Shown: positions 32,877-42,115, counted from the stretch's first letter. The stretch: DNA of 64,000 bases from Smaragdicoccus niigatensis DSM 44881 = NBRC 103563 (GCF_000380645.1 NZ_AQXZ01000010.1:62001-126000); one strand, 5' to 3'. The notes: generated by a model from the letters alone, not told the origin. Program-made: numbers and translations.

Positions 32877-34507
32877 CCGGCCGGCACCAATGGAATACCG
32901 ATGACGGGCACCTGGATCGGATTCGACGGCAGCTGAACCGTCGGCACCGAGGGCATGGTCGGTACGTACGGCGGAGCCTCCGACGGCGGGGGTGCGATGG
33001 TCGGCGGCGGTGGGGGCGGCGGAGCCGGCTTCGTGGTGGCCGGTGGCTTGGCTGCGGCCGCGGCTGCGGACGTCGTCGTCGCGGCGTTCGCGGCAGCCTT
33101 TGCTCCCGCCTGCACTGGGCCACCGGTGGCGACGGACTTTCCGGACTCCGTTGGGCTTCCGACGAGGTTCTGCGAAGACTTCGTCGTCGAGTGCGGGGCC
33201 GGTGTCGTGGTTTTGGCGCCGATGATCTCGCGCACCTGTTCCGGCAGCGGCGCGACTCCGGTACCGACGGCAAGGCCGCCGGCGGCGAGAGCAGTGACCG
33301 CAGCCGCGGCACCGATGATGACGCCGAGTCGGCGAGCGCCACGACCCACGGCGGCGGCCGCGGGCTTGATCGGCGTCGGGGTGCGCACGGGGGCGAGACG
33401 AGTCGCGGCTGCCGCGGCCGGGGCGGCGACCGGGATCGGCGCGACGAACCGAGTCGCCGCGACCATCGCGTCGGCGGCCAGCATGGCCGCGCCCAACGTT
33501 GCAGTGAACTGCGGTTGCGGCGAAACGGTGACGGGAATTCCGAACTCGGCCGAAAGAAGTTCGGCGACAAGCGGAATCGATGCGCCGCCACCCACCAAAA
33601 CGAGGTGTCCGAGGGTGCTGACGCCGGCGCGACTGACGAGGCCACGCGCGAGGCCGGCGGACTCGATCACGAGTGGGCGGATGAGGTCTTCGAATTCGTC
33701 ACGAACCAGACGAACTTCGCGGCGGGCGTTGCCGATGTCGATCGGCAAGGTCGTCTCGATCTCGGACGACAGGGCTTCCTTGGCGGCCGTGCAGCGCGTG
33801 CGGATCTCCGCGAGCACCAGTTCAGTTGCGGGGTCGAACGGGTCGAGGCCCGTGGTTGCCGAGTTGGCGAGCACCTGCTGCAGGACGACGTGGTCGAACG
33901 CGGATCCGGAGATCTCCTCGGTGTGTACCGGCTGGGCGAGTTGCCGGGCGTCCGACGGGTCGACGACGGAGATGTCGAGCGATGAACCGCCAAGGTCGTA
34001 GATGAGCACGGGGTCGCCGGAGACAGTTCCTTCGCGCGCCTTGAGCCACCGCACGACCGCGGCGGAGTCGGACACCGTCGTGGCGTCCGGGAGCCCGGCA
34101 CGAGACAGGGCCTCGCGCAATGTGTCCGTTGTGTAGGTGCTCCAATGCGACGGATAGGCCACCATGACGGGGCCGTCGACTTTCATCTCGACGGCAGCTT
34201 CATGCACCAGGCAGCCGACCGCGGTCGCAACGAGATCCTCGCCCGCGTAGGTCGCGCCGTCTTCCGCGAGAATTCCGACCGGATCGCCCACACGTGCGGC
34301 GAATCCATCGATCACGACCGAACCGCCGGTCGCAGCACTGCGAACTCGTCGGGCACCCAGTACCGGTGGGGCGTCCGTGGACAGGCGAAGCAACGTCGGG
34401 TAGCTCGTCACCGGCAACCCTGCGTCACGATCGTTGCGCTGCTCGACCGGACAGACCGCAGCCGTCGAGTTGGTCGAACCGATCGCTACTCCTAGACCGG
34501 AACTCAT
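32873..34507 (-). CDS. Membrane-anchored Hsp70/actin-like ATPase with Pro-rich extracytoplasmic tail
   Basis: The 544-residue protein starts at ATG 34507 after GAGGGGGTGCG. Residues 1-350 keep the Hsp70 nucleotide-binding elements: GVAIGSTNSTAAV (phosphate 1), LIYDLGGSSLDISVVD (phosphate 2, about 170) and HLVLVGGGASIPLVAELL (adenosine motif, about 300). No substrate-binding domain follows. Instead come an Ala/Pro linker, one membrane helix (about 392-412, LGVIIGAAAAVTALAAGGLA) and an outside tail ending in Pro-rich sequence (PAPPPPPPPTIAPPPSEAPP). The architecture suggests a cytoplasmic ATP-dependent switch coupled to the cell wall. It overlaps the LuxR gene by 4 nt and diverges from iniB, so a sensor role in iniBAC control is a reasonable inference. 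Confidence 0.8.
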   Translation of the reverse strand: MSSGLGVAIGSTNSTAAVCPVEQRNDRDAGLPVTSYPTLLRLSTDAPPVLGARRVRSAATGGSVVIDGFAARVGDPVGILAEDGATYAGEDLVATAVGCLVHEAAVEMKVDGPVMVAYPSHWSTYTTDTLREALSRAGLPDATTVSDSAAVVRWLKAREGTVSGDPVLIYDLGGSSLDISVVDPSDARQLAQPVHTEEISGSAFDHVVLQQVLANSATTGLDPFDPATELVLAEIRTRCTAAKEALSSEIETTLPIDIGNARREVRLVRDEFEDLIRPLVIESAGLARGLVSRAGVSTLGHLVLVGGGASIPLVAELLSAEFGIPVTVSPQPQFTATLGAAMLAADAMVAATRFVAPIPVAAPAAAAATRLAPVRTPTPIKPAAAAVGRGARRLGVIIGAAAAVTALAAGGLAVGTGVAPLPEQVREIIGAKTTTPAPHSTTKSSQNLVGSPTESGKSVATGGPVQAGAKAAANAATTTSAAAAAAKPPATTKPAPPPPPPPTIAPPPSEAPPYVPTMPSVPTVQLPSNPIQVPVIGIPLVPAG

Positions 34508-34771
34508 CGCACCCCCTCTTTTAAACATCCCAAATTGCTCACAATCATCATCAGTCACAACAGTGTGCGGTAATGAAGCGTTGAACTATGACCAGAGAGC
34601 CGGGAACTTCCCCTAATTGATATCGACCCCCTAACCGGAGTCGGGCCCCAAGAACGGTGTTCTACCCCGTTCTGAGAGTCCGGTCAGGACCGTAATTTCA
34701 GGTACAAGGTTCCACAGCTATAACCGACCGCAAGCCCGACGCGGACAACGACGACCGTCAGGAGACACGCA
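34508..34771. promoter_or_regulatory. Divergent promoter region between the Hsp70-like/LuxR operon and iniBAC
   Basis: The 264-bp gap is AT-richer than its flanks. For iniB, TATAAC at 34719-34724 is a good -10 box, with TTTCAG 17 nt upstream (34696-34701) as a weak -35. Upstream lies the inverted repeat AGAACGG (34651-34657) and CCGTTCT (34667-34673), arms exact and 9 nt apart. It is a candidate binding site for the LuxR regulator. GTCC-GGTCA-GGAC (about 34678-34690) is a second small dyad. No gene is seen here. Confidence 0.6.
34651..34673 (+). promoter_or_regulatory. Inverted repeat, candidate IniR-like operator
   Basis: AGAACGG-N9-CCGTTCT has perfect 7-bp arms, and a further GTTCT copy sits in the spacer. 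Its centre is about 57 nt upstream of the proposed iniB -10 box, a suitable place for an activator. Confidence 0.5.
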
Positions 34772-36640
34772 ATGACCCCGAACGCGGTGCTCGACTTCAT
34801 TCTCAACCTGCTCCGGGATGAGAAGGCTGCCGCTGCTTACTGCGCAGACCCGGCGCAGTCGCTTCACGCTGCCGGTCTGAGCGGTGTGTGCGCGGCGGAT
34901 ATCTCCGCGGTTGCGCCGATGGTGGCGGAGTCGGCTGTTGCCGGTTCCGGGGTACTCAGTGCTGTGGTCAACGCTGGCGGCCCGAACTCGGCGGTCGCTG
35001 GCGTGTCTGTTGATCCTTCGGCGCAGGCCGTTGGTGCGCTTGGCGCTGTTGCCGGTGGTCAGGCGAACGGCTCGATCGACCCGTCGCTCAACCTGGGTGG
35101 AACGTTCGGCGGAGCCGGCGGAGGTCAAGCGGGGGCCAACGGCGGCTTCTCGTTTGACCCCTCATTCGGTTTCGGCGGCAGCGCCGGTGCAAACGGTGGC
35201 GTCCAAGCCGGCGGTGGCGGTCAGGCCGGTGCCAACGGCGGCGCTTCGTTTGACCCGAACTTCGGCTTCGGCGGAACGTTCGGCGGCAACGGCGGAATCG
35301 CGGCCAACGGTGCCAGCAGCCTCGCGTTCAACCCTTCGGTTGACCTCAGCGGTGGCGCTGACCTCGCGGGCGGCCTCAACGCCGCGGCGGGAGCTGGTGC
35401 GGATGCCGCGGCGGACGCGGGCGCTTCGCTGGCCGGTGGCGTGGACTCGACACTCGATGCCGTCGGAAGCCTCGGTGGTGGCCTCACGAGCGCACTTGGT
35501 GGCGGCATCGGCGCCGGCCTCGGACTCGGTGGCGGTGCACAGGCCGGTGGCGGTGCTGAGCTTGGCGGCAATGTCGGTGCCGGCGGTGGCGGTGACGCAC
35601 AGACCCAGATCGTCGACGGAATCGGCGGAGGTCTTTCGGCAGGTGGTTCGGCATTGACCGGACTCGAGACCGACCTCGGTGGATCGCTTGCCGGCGCGGG
35701 CGGCGGCTGGAGCGACATCGACGCGGGCGCCTTCGGAAACGGTGGATTCGACGGAGGTGCCGGACTCGGCGCGGACCTCGGTGGCGCGCTGAACGGTGCT
35801 GCCGGTGGTGGCGCTGACTTGGCTGGCGCTCTCGACGGAGCTGCCGGTGGAGTTGCAGGTGCTGGCGCGGACCTCGGTGCTGAGCTTGGTGGCGCTGCGG
35901 GTGGTACGGGTGATCTCGGTGGTGCCTTGACCGGCGCTGCCGGCGGGACTTCGGACCTTGGTGCCGAACTTGGTGGTGCGGCTGGCGGTACGGGTGACCT
36001 TGGCGGTGCTTTGACTGGCGCGGCTGGTGGTACTTCGGATCTTGGTGCCGAACTTGGTGGTGCGGCTGGCGGTACCGGTGACCTTGGCGGTGCTTTGACC
36101 GGTGCTGCCGGTGGAGTTGTCGACGGTGGAGCCGACCTTGGTGGCGCCCTGACTGGCGCGGCTGGTGGTACTTCGGATCTTGGTGCTGAGCTCGGTGGCG
36201 CGGCCGGCGGTACGGGTGACCTCGGCGGTGCTTTGACCGGTGCTGCCGGTGGAGTTGCCGACGGTGGAGCCGACCTTGGTGGCGCCCTGAACGGCGCCGC
36301 TGGTGGTACTTCGGACCTTGGTGCTGAGCTCGGTGGCGCAGCCGGCGGTACGGGTGACCTCGGCGGTGCCTTGACCGGTGCGGCCGGTGGAGTTGCGGGC
36401 GGCGGCGCGGACTTGGGCGGTGCTCTTGACGGCGCTGCTGGTGGAGGAGCTGACCTCGGTGGCGCTCTCGACGGCGGCGCTGGTGCGGGTGCCGGCGGCG
36501 AGGGACTGTTCGATGGCGCTACCGACACTGGGGCCGGACTGTTCGCCGGCGGCGACGGCGCGGGCGACGCGGCGGGTGGCGTCGACAGCCACGGTGGCGC
36601 TCTCACCGATGGCGGATGGGGCTTCTTCGCACACGGCTGA
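34772..36640 (+). CDS. iniB: IniB-like Gly/Ala-rich repeat protein
   Basis: The 622-residue protein begins with the IniB-type domain (MTPNAVLDFILNLLRDEKAA, then YCADPAQSLHAAGLSGVCAA) of about 65 residues. The rest is almost pure Gly/Ala/Asp/Leu. The middle has GGxxGANGG(A/F)SFDPxFGFGG repeats. The second half has repeats of 28 residues based on GGTGDLGGALTGAAGG and TSDLGAELGGAA. Mycobacterial IniB (Rv0341) is likewise glycine-rich, of unknown biochemical role, and the first gene of an operon induced by cell-wall inhibitors. CAGGAGACACGC is the Shine-Dalgarno. No signal peptide is visible. iniA follows after 117 nt that contain a strong hairpin, so iniB is probably made in excess over iniA and iniC. 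Confidence 0.88.
   Translation: MTPNAVLDFILNLLRDEKAAAAYCADPAQSLHAAGLSGVCAADISAVAPMVAESAVAGSGVLSAVVNAGGPNSAVAGVSVDPSAQAVGALGAVAGGQANGSIDPSLNLGGTFGGAGGGQAGANGGFSFDPSFGFGGSAGANGGVQAGGGGQAGANGGASFDPNFGFGGTFGGNGGIAANGASSLAFNPSVDLSGGADLAGGLNAAAGAGADAAADAGASLAGGVDSTLDAVGSLGGGLTSALGGGIGAGLGLGGGAQAGGGAELGGNVGAGGGGDAQTQIVDGIGGGLSAGGSALTGLETDLGGSLAGAGGGWSDIDAGAFGNGGFDGGAGLGADLGGALNGAAGGGADLAGALDGAAGGVAGAGADLGAELGGAAGGTGDLGGALTGAAGGTSDLGAELGGAAGGTGDLGGALTGAAGGTSDLGAELGGAAGGTGDLGGALTGAAGGVVDGGADLGGALTGAAGGTSDLGAELGGAAGGTGDLGGALTGAAGGVADGGADLGGALNGAAGGTSDLGAELGGAAGGTGDLGGALTGAAGGVAGGGADLGGALDGAAGGGADLGGALDGGAGAGAGGEGLFDGATDTGAGLFAGGDGAGDAAGGVDSHGGALTDGGWGFFAHG
35875..36410 (+). repeat. 84-bp-period tandem repeats within iniB
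   Basis: About six copies of an 84-bp unit (28 codons: GTGDLGGALTGAAGG then TSDLGAELGGAAG) alternate with variants carrying GGVADGGADLGGALNGAAGG. Long nucleotide runs are identical between copies, so this part can change length by slippage or recombination without breaking the frame. Confidence 0.85.
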
Positions 36641-36672
36641 GGTGGGTCCACACACCTGGCAACGTGATCGAC

Positions 36673-36703
36673 ATGCCGCCGCGCGTATTCCGCGCGGCGG
36701 CAT
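36673..36703 (+). terminator. Strong hairpin between iniB and iniA (partial terminator or processing site)
   Basis: ATGCCGCCGCGCG-TATTC-CGCGCGGCGGCAT is a perfect 13-bp GC-rich stem with a 5-nt loop. CGTCGTGTG follows, without a U-tract, so termination should be incomplete. It lies 33 nt after the iniB stop and 55 nt before iniA. Confidence 0.7.
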
Positions 36704-36757
36704 CGTCGTGTGTAAGCCTTATCCCGAAGACCTTGACCGAACGCGGAGCGGAGCACG

Positions 36758-38566
36758 ATGAGCCTGGCAGATTCGCTGGTTGCGCTGCTCGATGAAGCGG
36801 CCGCAGTCGCGCAATCCGCGGATCGTGACGACCTCGTTCCGCGTCTGAAAGGCGCCCGCGATCGCGTGCTCGACCCGCGGCGCCGGATCATCGTCGTGGG
36901 CCCGCTCAAGCAGGGCAAGAGCCAGTTCGTCAACGCCTTGACAGGCTTCGACGTCTGCTCGATCGGCGACGACGAGACGACCGCCGTGCCAACTCACGTC
37001 TATGCGTCAGCCGTACCGAAGGCGAATCTTGTTGTCGCCGAGGGCACTGGGATGCAGTCGTCGGTGGACATCCCGATGGATCAGGTCATCGGCGTGACGC
37101 CCGACCACCCGGCGGGCCGCGGACGGCCGATCCTTCGGCTCGAAGTCGGAGTTCCGAGCAAGTTGCTCGCCGCCGGCATCGTCGCGATCGACACCCCGGG
37201 TGTTGGCGGACATGCGAGTCCGCACTCTTCGAGTGTTCTCGGCCTGATTCCGGCTTCCGATGCCGTGCTCGTTCTGTCGGATTCCACGACCGAATTGACC
37301 GACCCGGAGGTCACGTTCCTCCGCCAGGTGTCCGGACTGTGCCAGTCCGTGGCGTTCCTGCAGACCAAGACCGACGTGTCGCCGCATTGGCGTGAGATCG
37401 TTGCCGCCAATCAGCGCCACCTCGAGAAGGCGCAACTCGACGTTCCGATGATCCCGATCTCATCGGTGTTGCGACAGCACGCCGTCCGGCTGCAGGACCA
37501 GAGCCTCGCCGAAGAATCCGGTTTCGGACCGCTGCTCGAGTTCATCCGGGACCGCGTCATCAAGCCCGCCGACGAGAACACGATCCGCGGAGTCGGACTC
37601 GACGTCCGCGCGACGGTGGAGCACCTGGCCGTCGCGCTCGATTCCGAACTCGCCGCTCTGCGCGATCCGAACTCGGCGCAATCGGCTCTGACGGATCTGC
37701 GGCAGGCGCGCGAGCGGGCCGAAGACCTGGTGAAGAAGACGTCGCGTTGGCAGACGACGCTGGGTGATGGCATCACTGACCTCGCAGCAGATATCGATCA
37801 CGATCTCCGGGACCGTCTGCGCCGCGTCACGCGCGAAGCCGAGGAGTGGATCGACGACAACGACCCGGCCGACAACTGGCAGCGACTCGTCGATTGGATG
37901 GTCGAGCGCGTCGGCGAAGTCGTCGGCGACAACTTCGTCTGGGCGCATGAACGTGCGGTGTGGCTCGCCAAGCAGGTCGCGACGCATTTCGGGGAATCGG
38001 GTGCGGTCGCGCTGCCCAAGCTCAACGTGGGCGAGATCGACGGGATTCTCGAGCCGGTGCATGAGATCGGCGATATCGATGATCGGCACATCGGGCTGAC
38101 ACAGAAGGTGCTCGTCGGCATGCGCGGCTCGTACGGCGGCGTGCTGATGTTCGGCCTGGTCACGACGTTCGCGGGACTCGCTCTGGTCAACCCGATCTCG
38201 ATCGGCGCGGGTGTTCTGCTCGGCACGAAGGCCTATCGCGAGGACCGCGGAAATCGGCTCACCGCACGCCGAAATGAAGCCAAGGCGGTCATGCGTCGCT
38301 TCACCGAAGACGTCAGCTTCCAGGTGAGCAAGGAATCGAAGGACCGGCTGCGTCACGTGCAGCGCGTGCTTCGAGACCACTTTGCCGAACTCGCGGATCA
38401 GTCGCTGCGTTCGCTCAACGAGTCACTCCGACTCGCGCAGGAGGCTGCGGCGACCGCGTCGACGTCGCGCACTGCGCGGATCGCACAAGTTGAGCAGAAA
38501 CTCGCGGCCGTCCGCGGTCTACAGGCCCGCGCGGACCGGCTGATTTCGGGGGCGGTCAGGACGTGA
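36758..38566 (+). CDS. iniA: IniA-like bacterial dynamin-family GTPase
   Basis: The 602-residue protein has a dynamin-type G domain. The P-loop is GPLKQGKSQ (about 48-56), a G2 Thr lies near DDETTAVPTH, G3 is DTPGVGGH (about 145), and G4 is QTKTD (about 206). Helical bundles follow, then a hydrophobic hairpin at about 455-490 (GVLMFGLVTTFAGLALVNPI) that in dynamins inserts into membrane, and a coiled C-terminus. Mycobacterial IniA (Rv0342) is a membrane-remodelling dynamin needed for tolerance to isoniazid and ethambutol. CGGAGCGGAGC precedes ATG. It overlaps iniC by 4 nt (GTGA), so both are translated together. Confidence 0.92.
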   Translation: MSLADSLVALLDEAAAVAQSADRDDLVPRLKGARDRVLDPRRRIIVVGPLKQGKSQFVNALTGFDVCSIGDDETTAVPTHVYASAVPKANLVVAEGTGMQSSVDIPMDQVIGVTPDHPAGRGRPILRLEVGVPSKLLAAGIVAIDTPGVGGHASPHSSSVLGLIPASDAVLVLSDSTTELTDPEVTFLRQVSGLCQSVAFLQTKTDVSPHWREIVAANQRHLEKAQLDVPMIPISSVLRQHAVRLQDQSLAEESGFGPLLEFIRDRVIKPADENTIRGVGLDVRATVEHLAVALDSELAALRDPNSAQSALTDLRQARERAEDLVKKTSRWQTTLGDGITDLAADIDHDLRDRLRRVTREAEEWIDDNDPADNWQRLVDWMVERVGEVVGDNFVWAHERAVWLAKQVATHFGESGAVALPKLNVGEIDGILEPVHEIGDIDDRHIGLTQKVLVGMRGSYGGVLMFGLVTTFAGLALVNPISIGAGVLLGTKAYREDRGNRLTARRNEAKAVMRRFTEDVSFQVSKESKDRLRHVQRVLRDHFAELADQSLRSLNESLRLAQEAAATASTSRTARIAQVEQKLAAVRGLQARADRLISGAVRT

Positions 38567-40038
38567 GCGGCGACGCCGTTTCGTCGGCTGCGCGATCGCT
38601 CCTCGATCGCGCAGCCCGACTCTATGCACACGATCCCGCGGTGTCCGCGCAGGTAGCGGACTGTATCCGGCGTCTGGACCAACCCCTGCGCATCGCGGTC
38701 GCGGGAGCGATCAAGGCGGGGAAGTCGACGCTGCTGAACTCTCTCGTCGGGCAGGCCGTCGCGCCGACCGACGCGACCGAATGCACGCGGGTCGTCACGT
38801 GGTACCGCCATGGCCAGCACCCGACTGTCACCGCGCGGATGGCCGACGGCTCGGCGGCGAACGTCCGTGTGGTGCGAGTGGAGTCCGGTCTCTCGTTCGA
38901 TGTCTCGGACCTGGATTCGGACCGTATCGAGCACATCGACGTCGAATGGCCGGCCCCCGCGCTGGCAGCGACGACGATTGTCGACACCCCGGGCACGTCA
39001 TCGCTGTCGCACGACGTCTCCGCACGCACGCTGGCGATGTTCGCGCCGGTCGAGGGCACGTCGAATGCTGACGCGGTCGTCTACCTGCTGCGGAGCCTGA
39101 GTGAAGGGGACGTGTCGTTCCTCAAGCAGATCGCGGCGCACATTGCTTCGGATGCGGGGCCGCTTGGTGTGATCGGCGTTGTCTCCCGCGCCGATGAGGT
39201 CGGTGCCGGCCGCATCGATTCGATGAATTCGGCACACGAGATGGCGGCGCGCTTCGCCGGTGAGCTCGAGCGGAACGGCCTGTGCCAGGCGGTCGTGCCC
39301 GTGGCCGGCCTGCTCGCCTTTGCCGCCAAGACCCTGCGCGAGGCCGAATTCTCGGCGTTCCTGGCGCTCGCCGCGGTGCCGGTCGACGATCTCACGCTCG
39401 CACTGCTGTCCGCGGATCGATTCGGCCGCCCCGACATGCCGCTTCCGGTCGACCCGGGTCTGCGGGCAGAGCTGGTGAGGCGCTTCGGATTGTTCGGAAT
39501 CCGGCTGGCCGTCACCATGATTCGACTGGGCGTGCGGGACTCCACGGCGTTGGCCGCGGAGTTGTTGCAGCGCAGCGGGATCGAGGAGCTGCGAACACTC
39601 ATCGACATCCAATTCGGGCAACGCGCGGAACAGCTGAAGTCGCACTCGGTGCTGACCGGCCTGGCCCGCGTGTTGCAGGCGCATCCGGTCGGCGATTCCG
39701 GTCGGCTTCTGGTTGATGTGCAGCGCACGCTCGCGGACGTTCACGGGTTCGCCGAGCTTCGTCTGCTCGGCCGTCTTCGCACGACGAAATCGCCGCTGCC
39801 CGAGGCGGATCAAGCGGAGCTCGTAAGGCTTATCGGTGGGCTCGGTGTCCACCCGGTCCGGCGACTCGGACTCCTGGAGCAGGCGGATCGCGGGACTATT
39901 CATGCGGCGGCGGTCGCGGCTGTGCACAAGTGGCGTCAGCGGGCGAAGCACCCACTTCTCGATCGCGGAACTGCCAAGGCGTGCGAGGTCGCGGCTCGCA
40001 GTGCCGAGGGGATCGTCAAGCAGCTGGCGCAGGTCTGA
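38563..40038 (+). CDS. iniC: IniC-like dynamin-family GTPase
   Basis: The 491-residue partner of IniA starts with GTG inside the iniA stop overlap. It has a P-loop GAIKAGKST (about 46), TDATECTRVVTWYR as switch I, DTPGTSS as G3 (about 143), and VVSRADEVG as the G4-equivalent (about 206). Unlike IniA no long hydrophobic hairpin is evident, so it may bind membrane through IniA. Its length is nearly the same as Rv0343 (about 493). No clear terminator follows; the 240-nt gap before dnaK holds heat-shock operators. Confidence 0.9.
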   Translation: MSGDAVSSAARSLLDRAARLYAHDPAVSAQVADCIRRLDQPLRIAVAGAIKAGKSTLLNSLVGQAVAPTDATECTRVVTWYRHGQHPTVTARMADGSAANVRVVRVESGLSFDVSDLDSDRIEHIDVEWPAPALAATTIVDTPGTSSLSHDVSARTLAMFAPVEGTSNADAVVYLLRSLSEGDVSFLKQIAAHIASDAGPLGVIGVVSRADEVGAGRIDSMNSAHEMAARFAGELERNGLCQAVVPVAGLLAFAAKTLREAEFSAFLALAAVPVDDLTLALLSADRFGRPDMPLPVDPGLRAELVRRFGLFGIRLAVTMIRLGVRDSTALAAELLQRSGIEELRTLIDIQFGQRAEQLKSHSVLTGLARVLQAHPVGDSGRLLVDVQRTLADVHGFAELRLLGRLRTTKSPLPEADQAELVRLIGGLGVHPVRRLGLLEQADRGTIHAAAVAAVHKWRQRAKHPLLDRGTAKACEVAARSAEGIVKQLAQV

Positions 40039-40137
40039 GGGTTCTGCACCGCCAGGCCCCCGTTTTCGCCGCGGACAAGGGACCTCATGGTGCGCGGGTC
40101 CGGCCTCCGAAAATTTTTCTGGATTCCTGGAACAAAA

Positions 40138-40158
40138 GTTGAGTGCCCTCCGTTCAAC
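40138..40158 (+). promoter_or_regulatory. HAIR-like HspR operator 1 upstream of dnaK
   Basis: GTTGAGT-GCCCTCC-GTTCAAC fits the HAIR inverted repeat CTTGAGT-N7-ACTCAAG in spacing and in most arm bases. It lies about 120 nt before dnaK. HspR, encoded as the last gene of this operon, is the expected repressor. Confidence 0.75.
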
Positions 40159-40183
40159 TTTATGAAACCTGAGCGAGACTGAC

Positions 40184-40199
40184 TCAAGATTCTTCTTGA
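40184..40199 (+). promoter_or_regulatory. Dyad TCAAGA-TTCT-TCTTGA overlapping a -35-like TTGACG
   Basis: Perfect 6-bp arms with a 4-nt spacer lie between the two HAIR-like elements. The right arm runs into TTGACG, a possible -35 of the dnaK promoter. The -10 match is poor (CAAAGA at the right distance), so the promoter assignment is tentative. Confidence 0.45.
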
Positions 40200-40223
40200 C
40201 GCACGAGGGACTGTGTGGCAAAG

Positions 40224-40244
40224 ATTGAGTCAACCCCGCTCAGG
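40224..40244 (+). promoter_or_regulatory. HAIR-like HspR operator 2 upstream of dnaK
   Basis: ATTGAGT-CAACCCC-GCTCAGG keeps TTGAGT-N7-xCTCA of the HAIR consensus. It is 36 nt upstream of the dnaK start, where bound HspR would block the transcript. Confidence 0.7.
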
Positions 40245-40279
40245 TGGGGAGATAGCTCATCAATTCAGGAGGAATCCAA

Positions 40280-42115
40280 ATGGCTCGTGCGGTCGGAATC
40301 GACCTCGGAACCACTAACTCGTGTGTGTCCGTGCTGGAGGGTGGCGACCCAACCGTCATCGCCAACTCCGAAGGTTCGCGCACCACGCCGTCGGTCGTCG
40401 CCTTCGCGAAGAACGGCGAGATTCTCGTCGGTCAGCCGGCGAAGAACCAGGCCGTCACCAACGTCGACCGCACCATTCGTTCGGTGAAGCGACACATGGG
40501 TGAGGGCACCTGGCACGCCGACATCGACGGCAAGAACTACACGCCGCAGGAAATCAGCGCTCGCGTGCTCATGAAGCTCAAGCGCGACGCGGAGGACTAC
40601 CTCGGTGAGACCATCACCGACGCGGTCATCACTGTGCCGGCGTACTTCAACGACGCGCAGCGTCAGGCGACCAAGGAAGCCGGCCAGATCGCCGGCCTCA
40701 ACGTGCTCCGGATCGTCAACGAGCCGACTGCGGCCGCACTCGCGTACGGCCTCGACAAGGGCAAGAGCGAGCAGACCATCCTCGTCTTCGACCTCGGTGG
40801 TGGAACGTTCGACGTCTCGCTCCTCGAGATCGGCGACGGTGTCGTCGAGGTTCGTGCGACCTCCGGTGACAACCACCTCGGTGGTGACGACTGGGACCAG
40901 CGCGTCGTGAACTGGCTCGTCGAGAAGTTCAAGGGCAGCTCGGGCATCGACCTCACCAAGGACAAGATGGCGATGCAGCGTCTGCGCGAGGCTGCCGAGA
41001 AGGCCAAGATCGAGCTCTCGAGCTCGCAGAGCACCTCGATCAACCTCCCGTACATCACGGTCGACGCAGACAAGAACCCGCTGTTCCTCGACGAGCAGCT
41101 GTCGCGTTCGGAGTTCCAGCGCATCACGCAGGACCTCCTGGACCGCACGCGTGCGCCGTTCCAGCAGGTCATCAAGGACGCCGGAATTTCGGTCAGCGAG
41201 ATCGACCACGTTGTCCTCGTTGGTGGCTCGACCCGTATGCCGGCCGTCTCGGACCTCGTCCGTGAGCTGACCGGTGGCAAGGAGCCCAACAAGGGCGTCA
41301 ACCCGGACGAGGTCGTCGCCGTCGGCGCCGCTCTCCAGGCTGGTGTTCTCAAGGGTGAGGTCAAGGACGTTCTGCTCCTCGACGTCACGCCGCTGACCCT
41401 CGGTATCGAGACCAAGGGTGGCGTCATGACCAAGATGATCGAGCGCAACACCACCATCCCGACCGAGCGGTCGGAGACCTTCACCACGGCCGATGACAAC
41501 CAGCCGTCGGTGCAGATCCAGGTCTACCAGGGTGAGCGTGAGATCGCCTCGCACAACAAGCTGCTCGGTTCGTTCGAACTGACCGGCCTCCCGCCGGCAC
41601 CGCGCGGCGTCCCGCAGATCGAGGTCACCTTCAGCATCGACGCCAACGGCATAGTGCACGTGACCGCGAAGGACAAGGGCACCGGCAAGTCGAACACGAT
41701 CAAGATCCAGGACGGCTCGGGCCTGTCCAAGGAGGAGATCGACCGCATGGTCCGCGACGCCGAGGCGCACGCTTCGGAGGACAAGGCTCGCCGCGAAGAG
41801 GCCGAGACCCGCAACCAGGCCGAGTCGCTCGTGTACCAGACCGAGAAGATCGTGAAGGAGAACGAGGACAAGATCCCGGGCGACGTCAAGATCAAGGTCG
41901 AGGCGGCCATCAAGGGCGTCAAGGACGCGCTTGCCGGCACCGACACGAACGCCGTCAAGGCTGCGGTCGAGACGCTTGCGGCCGAGGCTCAGGCCGTCGG
42001 CCAGGCGATGTACGCACAGGGTGAGGGCGAAGGCGCACCGGGCGCTGGAGCAGGTGCCAGTCAGGCTGCTGACGACACGGTCGTCGACGCCGAGATCGTG
42101 GACGAAGACAAGTGA
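40280..42115 (+). CDS. dnaK: Chaperone DnaK (Hsp70)
   Basis: This full-length Hsp70 of 611 residues has ATP-binding motifs [10 protein letters not shown] (about 7-16), [19 protein letters not shown] (about 170) and [12 protein letters not shown] (about 312). The linker is [20 protein letters not shown], followed by the substrate-binding domain and a Gly/Ala-rich C-terminal tail ending in [10 protein letters not shown]. It folds and protects proteins with DnaJ and GrpE, and in mycobacteria with HspR as co-repressor partner. TCAGGAGGAATCCAA gives a strong Shine-Dalgarno. Its stop overlaps the grpE start by 4 nt. Expression should be controlled by HspR through the two HAIR-like sites upstream. 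Confidence 0.98.
   Translation: MARAVGIDLGTTNSCVSVLEGGDPTVIANSEGSRTTPSVVAFAKNGEILVGQPAKNQAVTNVDRTIRSVKRHMGEGTWHADIDGKNYTPQEISARVLMKLKRDAEDYLGETITDAVITVPAYFNDAQRQATKEAGQIAGLNVLRIVNEPTAAALAYGLDKGKSEQTILVFDLGGGTFDVSLLEIGDGVVEVRATSGDNHLGGDDWDQRVVNWLVEKFKGSSGIDLTKDKMAMQRLREAAEKAKIELSSSQSTSINLPYITVDADKNPLFLDEQLSRSEFQRITQDLLDRTRAPFQQVIKDAGISVSEIDHVVLVGGSTRMPAVSDLVRELTGGKEPNKGVNPDEVVAVGAALQAGVLKGEVKDVLLLDVTPLTLGIETKGGVMTKMIERNTTIPTERSETFTTADDNQPSVQIQVYQGEREIASHNKLLGSFELTGLPPAPRGVPQIEVTFSIDANGIVHVTAKDKGTGKSNTIKIQDGSGLSKEEIDRMVRDAEAHASEDKARREEAETRNQAESLVYQTEKIVKENEDKIPGDVKIKVEAAIKGVKDALAGTDTNAVKAAVETLAAEAQAVGQAMYAQGEGEGAPGAGAGASQAADDTVVDAEIVDEDK

Noticed and set aside
35162-36933. Long - frames (513 and 570 codons) opposite iniB
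   Set aside because: They are reverse readings of the Gly/Ala repeat array (Ser/Thr/Pro-rich repeats). No start signal; iniB context is decisive.
40265-41770. 501-codon - frame opposite dnaK
   Set aside because: Antisense shadow of a highly conserved gene, a known artefact of dnaK in GC-rich genomes.
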